Below are positions 43,054 to 51,073 of a stretch of DNA of 51,343 nt, piece by piece (positions within the stretch are counted from its first letter, which is position 1; every line of letters starts with the position of its first letter). The DNA lies in NCBI GenBank assembly GCA_021785515.1, contig JAJYEX010000004.1:230134-281476 (forward strand). Reading direction: 5' to 3'. Origin of the DNA: Pseudomonadota bacterium. Lineage in GTDB: Bacteria > Pseudomonadota > Gammaproteobacteria > Acidiferrobacterales > UBA6901. The notes beneath the pieces were generated by a model. That model had not been told where the DNA came from. It saw only the letters and a program-made list of their open reading frames with translations, and ran no database searches. The translations under genes and the position numbers were made by a program.

Positions 43054-44094
43054 ATGTTAGCGGCACTCGGAAGATTGCTGGCCGGTGACCGGGGCGCGAG
43101 ATACCGGGCTCTTGGGATACTCCTGCTTCTCGTCGCATTCAATATTGCGGCCTGGGCCTGGGCCTTAGTTGTCTTTCACAGCCATCCGGTGCTGCTCGGC
43201 GTGGCCGTGCTCGCCTATTCGTTCGGCATGCGTCACGCTTTCGATGCCGACCACATCGCAGCCATAGACAATGTCACACGCAAACTGATGCACGAGAACA
43301 AGCGGCCCGTGACCGCCGGCTTGTATTTTTCTCTCGGGCATTCCCTGGTGCTGATGATCGCGACAATCGCGATCTGCGTCACCTTGAGTTCCATTGACGG
43401 CCGGTTTTCCTATCTCAACAGCAAAGCCGCGGTCTTCGGGACGGTCATCTCGGCAGTGTTTCTGTTCATCATGGCGGCCATCAACATGTCCGTTGCCAAG
43501 TCCGCGGTCGACACGTTCAGGCGTGTCCGCAGCGGCGGGGCCTGCGACCAGGACGAAATGGAACTGCTGCTCAACAAACGCGGGCTTCTCTCGCGCCTGT
43601 TCAGGCCGCTGTTTCGGCTGGTGACGGAAAGCTGGCACCTGTTTTTCGTCGGATTTCTTTTCGGGTTTGGCTTCGATACGGCCACCGAAGTCAGTCTGCT
43701 GGGGATCGCGGCGGCAGAGGCGGCCAAGGGCATGCCAATATGGGTGATCATGGTATTCCCTGTGCTCTTTGCCGCCGGCATGTCGCTCATGGACACTACC
43801 GACAGCATTCTGATGCTGGGCGCCTATGGCTGGGCCTTTGTGAAGCCAGTCCGCAAGCTTTACTACAACATCACGGTCACAAGCGTTTCGATCATTGTGG
43901 CGCTTCTCATCGGAGGCATCGAAACGGCCGGCCTGGTGTCGCAGGAGTTCCGACTCAAGGGAGCGATGTGGGCACGGCTCAATTTTCTGAACGGGCACCA
44001 GGAAACCGTCGGCGTCTTAATTGTCGCAATTTTCATCATGAGCTGGATCGTATCCATGGCCATCTATCGCCTGAAGGGCTACGATAGCTACTGA
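43054..44094 (+). CDS. NiCoT-family nickel/cobalt permease
   Basis: 346 residues from ATG 43054, which has GGAGGGGG upstream; the longer frame back to 42931 reads through the leader hairpin. The family signature H-x4-D-H is present as RHAFDADHIAAIDN in the second helix, with further NiCoT blocks LGHSLVL, GFDTATEV and GMSLMDTTD. About eight membrane helices. It imports Ni2+ and/or Co2+ at low concentration. No nickel enzyme gene is nearby, so metal preference is open. The structured leader suggests control at the RNA level. Confidence 0.92.
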   Translation: MLAALGRLLAGDRGARYRALGILLLLVAFNIAAWAWALVVFHSHPVLLGVAVLAYSFGMRHAFDADHIAAIDNVTRKLMHENKRPVTAGLYFSLGHSLVLMIATIAICVTLSSIDGRFSYLNSKAAVFGTVISAVFLFIMAAINMSVAKSAVDTFRRVRSGGACDQDEMELLLNKRGLLSRLFRPLFRLVTESWHLFFVGFLFGFGFDTATEVSLLGIAAAEAAKGMPIWVIMVFPVLFAAGMSLMDTTDSILMLGAYGWAFVKPVRKLYYNITVTSVSIIVALLIGGIETAGLVSQEFRLKGAMWARLNFLNGHQETVGVLIVAIFIMSWIVSMAIYRLKGYDSY

Positions 44095-44235
44095 CAATCT
44101 CCACGCCGACGCGCCCGTGTGCTAATGCAGCCGCGGGCCCGTTGCCGGCAGTGAACCCGCGCGCCATTCGTCTGCCCCCGGGCGCAGGCGCTGATCAGCA
44201 GCGGGGCGCAGGAATCGTATCGTATATTCACGGTC

Positions 44236-44742
44236 ATGGAACCAGTTCTCGTCAGCGCCTGTCTGCTGGGTCAGCGCGTCCGTTACGACGGGGCCGACCG
44301 GTTCTGTGATCATCCTGTGTTGCAACGCTGGTCGCAGGAAGGGCGCATCGTGACGGTATGTCCCGAAGTATCCGGCGGACTTCCGGTGCCACGCCCACGT
44401 TCCGAGATCGTCGCGGGCCATGACGGCATGACAGTGCTTGCCGGAACCGCCAGGGTGGTTAGCATAGAGGGGTGTGATGTGTCGGCGCATTTCGTGCGTG
44501 GCGCGCAGCATGCGCGCGAGCTGGCACTGGGGCGGCGTATCCGCATTGCCGTCCTCAAGGAGGGCAGCCCTTCCTGCGGGACCGCAGAGATCGGGGATGG
44601 CACATTCAGCGGAACCCGGGTGCCGGGTTCGGGGGTGACGGCTGCCCTGTTGCGCCAGTCGGGCATTCATGTTTTCAGCGAGACGCAGTTCGAGGAAGCG
44701 GATGCCTTGCTCAAGGCGCTTGAAGCCGCGGGTGCGGATTGA
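44236..44742 (+). CDS. TudS/DUF523 thiouracil desulfidase-like protein
   Basis: 168 residues of the DUF523 family. SACLLGQRVRYDG, CPEVSGGLPVPRPRSE and GSPSCG carry the three cysteines (C9, C42, C114) expected to hold a [4Fe-4S] cluster. Characterised members (TudS) remove sulfur from thiouracil and thiouridine monophosphate, which salvages thiolated nucleosides. The protein is the short, single-domain form. It stands alone between the permease and a convergent FAD oxidoreductase. Start ATG 44236. Confidence 0.85.
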   Translation: MEPVLVSACLLGQRVRYDGADRFCDHPVLQRWSQEGRIVTVCPEVSGGLPVPRPRSEIVAGHDGMTVLAGTARVVSIEGCDVSAHFVRGAQHARELALGRRIRIAVLKEGSPSCGTAEIGDGTFSGTRVPGSGVTAALLRQSGIHVFSETQFEEADALLKALEAAGAD

Positions 44743-44824
44743 TGTTCCGTCCCCGGTAGCCGCGCGCTTTTTTCCGCAGAGTCCGCTGGTAGGCCGGCCA
44801 TCGCGGCGGTTCCGGCTTGGCACC

Positions 44825-46438
44825 TTAGCCCCGTCCGTGCTGCGTGATCTTCAGCGCTATCGCTTCGGCAACCCGCATCCCGTCTACAGCGGCGGAAATG
44901 ATGCCGCCGGCATAACCGGCGCCTTCACCTGCAGGAAACAGCCCCTTGGTGTTTACGCTCTCCAAGAGTTCGTTGCGGGTGATTCGTACCGGAGAGGAAG
45001 TGCGGGTCTCGACTGCGGTGAGCACTGCATCGTCCATGGCAAATCCGGTAATGATCCGGCCGAATGCCGGAAGGGCCTCGCGAATGGCGCTGATCGCGTA
45101 GCCGGGCAGGGAGCCGGAGAGGTCGGCGGGCGTGACGCCCGGGGTATAGGAGGGTGTCACGGACCCCAGGGCAGTCGATGGCCTGCCGGCAAGAAAATCG
45201 CCCACAAGCTGAACCGGAGCACTGTAGTCGGCGCCACCCAGCTCGAAAGCTTTGGCCTCCAGGTCCCGTTGGAACGCAACGCCGGCGAGCGCATGCGTGT
45301 CTGCGAAATCCGCAGGCGTAATGCCGACCACGATGCCGGAATTGGCATTGCGTTCGTTACGTGAGTAATGGCTCATGCCATTGGTCACAACACCGCCCGT
45401 TTCCGAAGCGGCTGCCACCACCTGGCCACCCGGGCACATGCAGAAACTGTATACGGAGCGGTCATTGCTGCAGTGATGCACGAGCTTGTAGTCGGCCGCA
45501 CCGAGAGCAGGCGTACCTCCGTGCTGTCCGAAGCGGACGGCATTGATCATGTGTTGCGGATGCTCGATGCGGAAGCCTATGGAGAACGGTTTGGGCTCGA
45601 TGTGCACGTTGCGGCGGTACAGCATCCGGAACGTATCGCGGGCACTGTGGCCGATGGCGAGAACTACGTGATCGGCACCGATAGTCGCGCCATCTGCAAG
45701 CATCAGGCCGCGCACTGCACCGTCTTCGATCAGGATATCAGTGACGTGGCTCTCGAACCGGACTTCACCGCCTAGCGCGACAATCCTGTGACGGAGATTT
45801 TCCACCACCTTTACCAGGCGCAGGGTGCCGATGTGCGGTTTGCTGATGTAGGTAATTTCTTCCGGCGCCCCGCAGCCGGCGAGTTCCTGCAGTATGTACC
45901 GCACGCGATGGTTGCGGTCCTTGATGCCAGTATGCAGCTTGCCGTCGGAAAACGTGCCCGCACCGCCTTCACCAAACTGCACATTGGATTCGGGGTGTAA
46001 ATGCCGCCGCCGCCAGAAGTCCCATACGTCGCGGCTGCGTTGGCGCACACTGTGTCCGCGTTCCAGGACGAGCGGGCGGAAGCCCATGTGCGCAAGCGCC
46101 AGCGCGGCAAACAGGCCGCAGGGACCGGTACCGATGACTACCGGACGCGACCCGTTTTTTGCCGGTGCCTGCGCCGGAAAGGAATAGCTTTCATCCGGCG
46201 CCCGCGCGACATGGTGGTTGTGCTGCAGTCGCCGGAGCAACCTGGGTTCGTCGCGCACCTCGGCATCGATCGTGTAGACATACATGATCTGTCCGTTGTG
46301 ACGCGCGTCGTGGCCACGACGGCGCACACGGAAACCCGTGAGTTCCCCTTCGGTTATCCCGAGCGCGCGCAGCACTGCAACCTTGATGTCGCCCTCGCGG
46401 TGGTCGAGGTCAAGCCGCACTTCGGTCAATCGCAACAT
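44825..46438 (-). CDS. FAD-dependent oxidoreductase (NAD(FAD)-utilising dehydrogenase family)
   Basis: 537 residues. An N-terminal region of about 95 residues precedes the FAD-binding Rossmann motif (VVIGTGPCGLFAALAL). Conserved blocks ESNVQFGEGGAGTFSDGKL, CMCPGGQVVAAASE and GLFPAGEGAGYAGGI mark the widespread family annotated as FAD-dependent dehydrogenases of unknown substrate. No signal peptide. It is convergent with the TudS-like gene (82 bp apart). The true substrate is not known. Confidence 0.88.
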   Translation of the reverse strand: MLRLTEVRLDLDHREGDIKVAVLRALGITEGELTGFRVRRRGHDARHNGQIMYVYTIDAEVRDEPRLLRRLQHNHHVARAPDESYSFPAQAPAKNGSRPVVIGTGPCGLFAALALAHMGFRPLVLERGHSVRQRSRDVWDFWRRRHLHPESNVQFGEGGAGTFSDGKLHTGIKDRNHRVRYILQELAGCGAPEEITYISKPHIGTLRLVKVVENLRHRIVALGGEVRFESHVTDILIEDGAVRGLMLADGATIGADHVVLAIGHSARDTFRMLYRRNVHIEPKPFSIGFRIEHPQHMINAVRFGQHGGTPALGAADYKLVHHCSNDRSVYSFCMCPGGQVVAAASETGGVVTNGMSHYSRNERNANSGIVVGITPADFADTHALAGVAFQRDLEAKAFELGGADYSAPVQLVGDFLAGRPSTALGSVTPSYTPGVTPADLSGSLPGYAISAIREALPAFGRIITGFAMDDAVLTAVETRTSSPVRITRNELLESVNTKGLFPAGEGAGYAGGIISAAVDGMRVAEAIALKITQHGRG

Positions 46439-46537
46439 GAACGTTCAGGGCAGAATTAAAAATAGAATATTACAAAATTGATGTTGGCTAGAGCAAAGCC
46501 AATGATGCAGACTCAAGGGTAACGGCACTTACTTTAG

Positions 46538-46800
46538 TCATCTAGCAGGACAAAAATAGATCTCGACAGTGCTTTGCCAAAAATATTCCCGCTGTACCAT
46601 CAGTAAAAACCACGAAGCCGTGACTGCATCCGGAAACCAGGGGATTTCTTTTAATTCCTGGAGCGCACAGGAACCGCACATACCGTCCGCGCAGGCGTCA
46701 GAAGGTCCGTTTGAAACGGCCGCTAAATCCATCTCGTTTCCGTTAAGTCACCCTGTCACGGTAAAGCGCAAACCGAGATTCGCCGAAACCGAAAACAAGT
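46538..46800 (-). pseudogene. Possible [2Fe-2S] ferredoxin-domain remnant
   Basis: Reading leftwards the frame gives LGLRFTVTG, a stop, then LNGNEMDLAAVSNGPSDACA DGMCGSCALQELKE. The C-x4-C-x2-C spacing in ACADGMCGSCA and the preceding beta-strand pattern resemble plant-type [2Fe-2S] ferredoxin domains. An in-frame stop, the missing fourth cysteine and the unusual tail argue for a decayed fragment. Chance similarity is possible. Confidence 0.3.
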
Positions 46801-46995
46801 GAAATCCTGCAATGAAAAAACGTCGGTGGCCTGTTTTCCAGTCAAGGCACAACTATACGTCTATATATTGGGGAGAGCCTTGGAGTTTTCGCACTGGCAG
46901 AAAACGGGGGGTTCAACATGCAAAAAATTCAAGCGGGCATTCAGTATCTGGCGTCCTCGTTCGGCGACTGCGGCGCCTTGTCTTTCCTGCGAATC

Positions 46996-47205
46996 ATGAG
47001 ACGTAAAGGGTTTGGCGTTCTGGCCACGAGCGGTCTTTTGCTGCTCGCGGGTTGTGCCACTGATCTTGGCCCGTGCTCAGCGTGAACACGGACACCAGAC
47101 GGATATTGGGGGAGGACCTGTATGAACCAGGATACCGGCCAGCCGGTCTGCATGCGAATCGGTCCCGGTACCGGAAAATATGCCTATCAGGTTCCATGTC
47201 GGTGA
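46996..47205 (+). pseudogene. Small Cys-rich lipoprotein interrupted by TGA
   Basis: ATG 46996 opens a lipoprotein signal (MRRKGFGVLATSGLLLLAGC, then ATDLGPCSA) that meets TGA at 47083-47085. The same frame continues for 39 codons to the next stop at 47203 with a coherent Cys-rich segment (TPDGYWGRTCMNQDTGQPVC, then GTGKYAYQVPC). A single nonsense change therefore seems to have cut a 69-residue lipoprotein. An in-frame ATG at 46918 exists upstream. It resembles in style the secreted Cys protein at 48.0-48.2 kb. Confidence 0.45.
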
Positions 47206-47504
47206 CCCAGTATACTGGATGCTCATGTGGCCCACAGCGCGCCGGTTTGGCGATGCAATTCCGTTTTAGAGAAGCGCTGATTAATCCTGCCTTTAATTGA
47301 TGCAAAACGCGATGATGCTGTGCCCGGGGCAGTACGGGCAAAAACCTGCCTGGCCTCAGTACGTGACGCGGCATTTACCCAGACTTTTTCCCCGCGCAGT
47401 CCGGACAACTGTGGCAGCGGTAGCGATGGTGTTGCATCCGTGGTGCCTGTGCCAACTAGCAAATGGCACATTAGGACTGCGGCAACTAACTGTCTTCGTC
47501 CGCG

Positions 47505-47640
47505 GTGGCGCTAAAAGTTTCGTGTGAGCGTAAGCCGACCCGACACCTTTGCGGTCTGGCGGCAGCGGACATGGTAGGCGGCTGCTACGGAGCGCCCATT
47601 GTTTCACAAGCGCACCAAAGACTGGGCGGCAGGGCGATAT
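47505..47640 (+). pseudogene. Fragment of a second C39-like peptidase gene
   Basis: SCERKPTRHLCGLAAADMVG matches the catalytic-cysteine region of the intact peptidase at 48292 (PFERQPSETLCGLAAADMVS), in protein and in DNA. Similarity fades after about 50 codons and neither the His nor the Asp part is present. It is a decayed paralogue about 950 bp upstream of the intact gene. Confidence 0.6.
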
Positions 47641-47974
47641 CCCCCCGGCATTACCGGGGCCGTGTTCGTGCAGTGGATAACCTGCCTGAAAGGTTCGGTG
47701 GTCGCCATAGCAGCTCTCGTAGGAAAAAATAAAGCGGTGTGCCGGAAACCCATACAATATGCCCGGTATATCTGGCTCGGAACGGCGTGGGAAATTGTGC
47801 TAAATCACCAAATTTGTGCTAGATAACCAATATAAGAACAAAAGCGGTAAAGCTTTATTTTAGGGGAACGCCCATGTGTTCAAAACCCATCCGCTTGCGG
47901 GTGTCTTTGAGCTGTGCGCCCGTGGGAATCCGGGCCTTATTCACGCGGCGCCGAACGCTTTCCCCGGCGAGAAG

Positions 47975-48243
47975 AGACCCCCAAGGACCGACCGGCCCGG
48001 ACAGTAGCTTGGCCGCTGCTCGCTGTTTCGGTCGCGCTCCTCGCCCTGCCACTTATCGCCCGCGCCGACTGCTGGACACAGTGCGGCGCGGGCCAGGGAG
48101 CAGGGCAAAAAGCATGGGTATTCTGGTATGGGACAGACGCCCAAGGGCATCCATCGTTTTCATACAAGATGGCATGCATACCCGATCCACAATCGCCAGA
48201 CCAGGATGATTTTTGCGAGCGAGTACAGCACAAACTGCAATGA
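47975..48243 (+). CDS. Small secreted Cys-containing protein
   Basis: A signal peptide (TVAWPLLAVSVALLALPLIA) is followed by a mature part of about 57 residues with four cysteines (ADCWTQCG, KMACIP and DDFCERV) that may form disulfides. The frame is open from GTG 47914, but the sequence before the hydrophobic core is low-complexity and the exact start is unclear; I mark the region from about 20 codons further in. No family is recognised. It lies 48 bp before the C39-like lipoprotein in the same direction. Confidence 0.5.
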
Positions 48244-48291
48244 ACACATTCTGGTTTCCTGTGTTCTTTCTAAAAGAGGAGACAAAATTTC

Positions 48292-48906
48292 ATGCGGTGC
48301 CGACGGTTCCAGCGAGGGACATCGTGGTGGTGGCGTGTTCGGGTAATCTCCCGTGTTGGTTTGGCTGCCCTTGTCCAGGCGTCATTCGCCGGGTGCGCCA
48401 CCTACAACAACGCCCTCGATGCCGTGGGCTATCTTTCTCCTTCCGCGGTGGTCATCAAGGTTCCGTTCGAGCGGCAGCCGAGCGAGACGCTCTGCGGCCT
48501 GGCTGCAGCGGACATGGTGAGCCGCTATTACCACCGGGCGCTCGCCCCGGGCGTGCGCTCGAATCTTCAACGCGAAGCGGCGACCCTGGGCGGGATCAGC
48601 GGCGGCAACCTGCGCGATGCCTTTGCGCAATCCGGCTATCGTGCGTTCGTTTTTTCTGCGGACCTGCACAACGATGCCACGGGGATCCTGTGGAACCTCG
48701 ACCGCGGCCGGCCGCTCATCGTCATGTACATCTTCAAACACACTCGCATCGGGCACTATGTGGTCCTTGCGGGCTACGATCCGAAGCGGCACAGCATGGT
48801 GGTGTTCGATCCGCGTTTTGGCCAGCGTGTTGTGAGTCGCCGGGAGTTCCTGCGGGCATGGGAGGCAAGCGGCCGCTTTACGCTGCTTGCCCAGCCGCGG
48901 GAGTAA
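48292..48906 (+). CDS. C39-like cysteine peptidase, lipoprotein
   Basis: 204 residues, ATG 48292 behind AGAGGAG. A lipobox-like site (ASFAGC, C35) suggests membrane anchoring. The papain-like core has C68 (ETLCGLAAADMV), H155 (RIGHYVVLAGYD) and D173 (VVFDPRFG), matching C39-type peptidases but without an ABC-transporter part. Such stand-alone extracytoplasmic members may process exported peptides or pilus-like subunits. The following gene encodes a secreted hydrophobic Gly-rich protein that could be a substrate (inference). A broken paralogue lies upstream. Confidence 0.75.
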   Translation: MRCRRFQRGTSWWWRVRVISRVGLAALVQASFAGCATYNNALDAVGYLSPSAVVIKVPFERQPSETLCGLAAADMVSRYYHRALAPGVRSNLQREAATLGGISGGNLRDAFAQSGYRAFVFSADLHNDATGILWNLDRGRPLIVMYIFKHTRIGHYVVLAGYDPKRHSMVVFDPRFGQRVVSRREFLRAWEASGRFTLLAQPRE

Positions 48907-48946
48907 TCTGAGAAGCATGTTCTTTTATGAAAAATAAGGGGTCCAT

Positions 48947-49348
48947 ATGAAACGCCTGTCTCTTGTGGTTGCCGTGATTTCAGGGGTTTTGTCCATGCAG
49001 TCGGCCTACGCCGCATCCGTCACCGCGAATTCCGCCGTTCCCCTCAGCGGTTCGGAAATCCGCCTCCTCGCGCAGAGCGAGACCTCAAATCCGGGACTGC
49101 TTGATCGCCGCGGTGCCGGATGCATTACCGTACGCGAACGTCATGGCCGCATCGCGCAAGATTGCGCAACCCCGCTCGGATCGTTCGTTGCGGGCTGCCC
49201 GGTTGGTCTTGTGCTCGGCGCGCTCGCTGGCAGCTTTTGGGGGGTCTACTGGGCGGCGGTCGACGCGGGCGCAGGCTGCACGATCACGGGCGCACTGAAT
49301 TACTTCGATGAGTCCAGCGTCCACAGCAACGACCCGGATTGGCAGTAG
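48947..49348 (+). CDS. Secreted Gly/Ala-rich hydrophobic protein, possible partner of the C39-like peptidase
   Basis: 133 residues, ATG 48947 with AAGGGG. A Sec signal (LVVAVISGVLSMQSAYA) gives a mature protein of about 110 residues. The C-terminal half (FVAGCPVGLVLGALAGSFWG and AAVDAGAGCTITGALNYF) has GxxxG-type patterns and cysteines (GAGC, DCATP, AGCP, AGC). It resembles small membrane-active or pilin-like peptides more than an enzyme. It starts 41 bp after the peptidase. Unknown family. Confidence 0.55.
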   Translation: MKRLSLVVAVISGVLSMQSAYAASVTANSAVPLSGSEIRLLAQSETSNPGLLDRRGAGCITVRERHGRIAQDCATPLGSFVAGCPVGLVLGALAGSFWGVYWAAVDAGAGCTITGALNYFDESSVHSNDPDWQ

Positions 49349-49499
49349 TCGCCCAGCCTGAGGACGTTACGCCGGAAAGGGCGCGGTCCCGGTTCATAGG
49401 GGCCGCGCCAGGCAGTTCATACCTGGGCGGCTTGCTGGCGGCACGGTCACCACGCGGTGATAACCGAAGGCCTGTGAAAGCAGGTTCGAAGGAGGTCTG

Positions 49500-49886
49500 A
49501 TGAAGAAGTACCCGTATCTGCCTATCACGCTCGCCTATGTCGTAGTCTGGACGCTTACGTTCAGCCTTCTTGAGCGGAACGTCTTCCTTTTAATGGGACT
49601 TATGGTTGCCGTTGCCTATGGCGCCGGGCAGATCTACGAATTGTACTTCCGTGATCATATGACGATGAGCGCCGATTCGACGGCATTTCCCGCGGCAGGC
49701 GTCATGGCTGTCATTGCGACCGTAGTGCTCGTGAAACTCGGGATGCTGCCGCCCGGGGGTCGGACCTATCTTGCCGTCGTTATCCGCTTCTTTATGGCCT
49801 TTGCAGCCGGACATACTGTCGTAGTCGGCTGTGGATTGATCTTGGGCTGGTTGTGGGAACGGCTGCGGCCCACCAAATCCGAATAG
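49500..49886 (+). CDS. Small polytopic membrane protein
   Basis: 128 residues, ATG 49500 after GAAGGAGG. Four hydrophobic helices (LPITLAYVVVWTLTFSLL, VFLLMGLMVAVAYGAG, AGVMAVIATVVLVKLGM, FMAFAAGHTVVVGCGLILGW). No recognised family. It is the last gene of the rightward group of small envelope proteins, 150 bp after the Gly-rich protein. Confidence 0.6.
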   Translation: MKKYPYLPITLAYVVVWTLTFSLLERNVFLLMGLMVAVAYGAGQIYELYFRDHMTMSADSTAFPAAGVMAVIATVVLVKLGMLPPGGRTYLAVVIRFFMAFAAGHTVVVGCGLILGWLWERLRPTKSE

Positions 49887-50584
49887 GCCTGTCACGTTCC
49901 AGACGCAGCGTCCGTGCACCCATGGATTGGTGCCGGAACAAAGCATCGGCGGATGCGGAGCGATGGCATGAACCCGGATTTCAGGTCGACCGAATAGGGC
50001 ATCTTTATTCTCCTGGGCGGATGACCCCATAACAGCGCTTTTCGCCATAACGCAACCGGTCGTCTCCCAAGGATATGCATCAAATCCAGGAAGACTTTGA
50101 AAGCATTCCGGTAATTCAAGCCATTGGCTTCTTCATATAGTTAGGACGGGTTTGTCAATTCGACCGTCAGCGTCGATATCCTCGAAGGCTCCATTGGATG
50201 GCGTTCGCATTCATCGCGTTCTGGCGGCAGCAAATTCCCGCAGGAATCCCCGAAAATCCGCTAGTTTCCGGGTTTGCGCGGGAATGGGTATGTCAAGTGA
50301 AACATCGCCCTGATACTTCGCATAATGTATATTATGTAAAATTATAGTTGGCGCAGGTGCTTGCACACTTATCAGGATTCCTCCCCGTCCTTCTGCAGTT
50401 TATGCTTTTCCATCGCCTCATGTCAGGCGTCGTCCTCGACGTGGAGATAAAGTTTAGTGGTCTCTAACCTAATCGCCCGCGGACAAGAGTTATGCTCGAA
50501 AGTTGTGTATGACCTGAAGTGAGAAGGCGGCGTATTCTGATGGTCGACCAAGATCATCACCTTTAAGCTAAGGAGTGAATACGC
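49887..50584. other. Non-coding region before repeat copy B
   Basis: No supported gene. It includes an AT-rich patch near 50320-50350 (ATAATGTATATTATG) and an 11-bp inverted repeat GCGGCGTATTC (50527-50537) / GAATACGCCGC (50577-50587), whose right arm overlaps the start of the dispersed repeat. Confidence 0.4.
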
Positions 50585-50868
50585 CGCGTATGTGCGCCGA
50601 CCCTCGATAAACGCGACGGGACGTCCAAGTCTCCCTCGCGCACTCGGTCTCGGCGCACTCTTTGTGCCTGCGCATGCGCTTCGGCACTGCCGCGGCCGCC
50701 CTGCTGCGGCGAGCGGCGTGCACTTCCGGTGCCCGCCAATCGCTCGCCTGCACAATGGCTGGACGGCATTTCGGTTGTCCTTGCAGGTGGCCTTACGAGC
50801 CACCCGCCCGGACCCTACGCCTACCGCGGACTACGCGCCCTCGCTTCGCTCTCCCTGGCGCGCAGCGA
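50585..50868 (+). repeat. Dispersed ~290-bp repeat, copy B
   Basis: Counterpart of 1388-1680 in opposite orientation. It begins after GAATACGCC with GCGTATGTGCGCCGACCC and ends near GGCGCGCAGCGAAGG. Differences from copy A cluster in the middle third. Small ORFs on both strands inside it are not supported as genes. Confidence 0.75.
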
Positions 50869-50942
50869 AGGAAGAACGATAAGGTAGTCGCACTCAAGAA
50901 TCCAGGGGTCCCGGGCGAAGTCCGGGATGCCTTGACCGAAGT

Positions 50943-51073
50943 GAACTGATGGGATGGACTCCTCCCTGCCGGGACGGCAACTAAAGTGTCAGACTGAGAG
51001 GAGCCGGCCGCATCGTCACGCGGCCCAGCGATCTCAACCATCAGCCGCAAGGAGGAGTCCATCCCATCAGTTC
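50943..51073. repeat. 27-bp inverted repeat around a 77-bp spacer
   Basis: The left arm 50943-50969 (starts GAACTGATGGGATGGACTCC) and right arm 51047-51073 are inverted copies matching at 26 of 27 positions. The right arm carries AAGGAGGAG just before the IS256-type coding frame and the left arm carries CTCCTCC. A transcript crossing both arms could fold and hide that purine-rich site. Confidence 0.75.

Noticed and set aside
46918-46998. C39-like motif GDCGALSFLRI upstream of the small lipoprotein
   Set aside because: Resembles a C39 catalytic-cysteine block, but it is a very short match with no other peptidase sequence around it.
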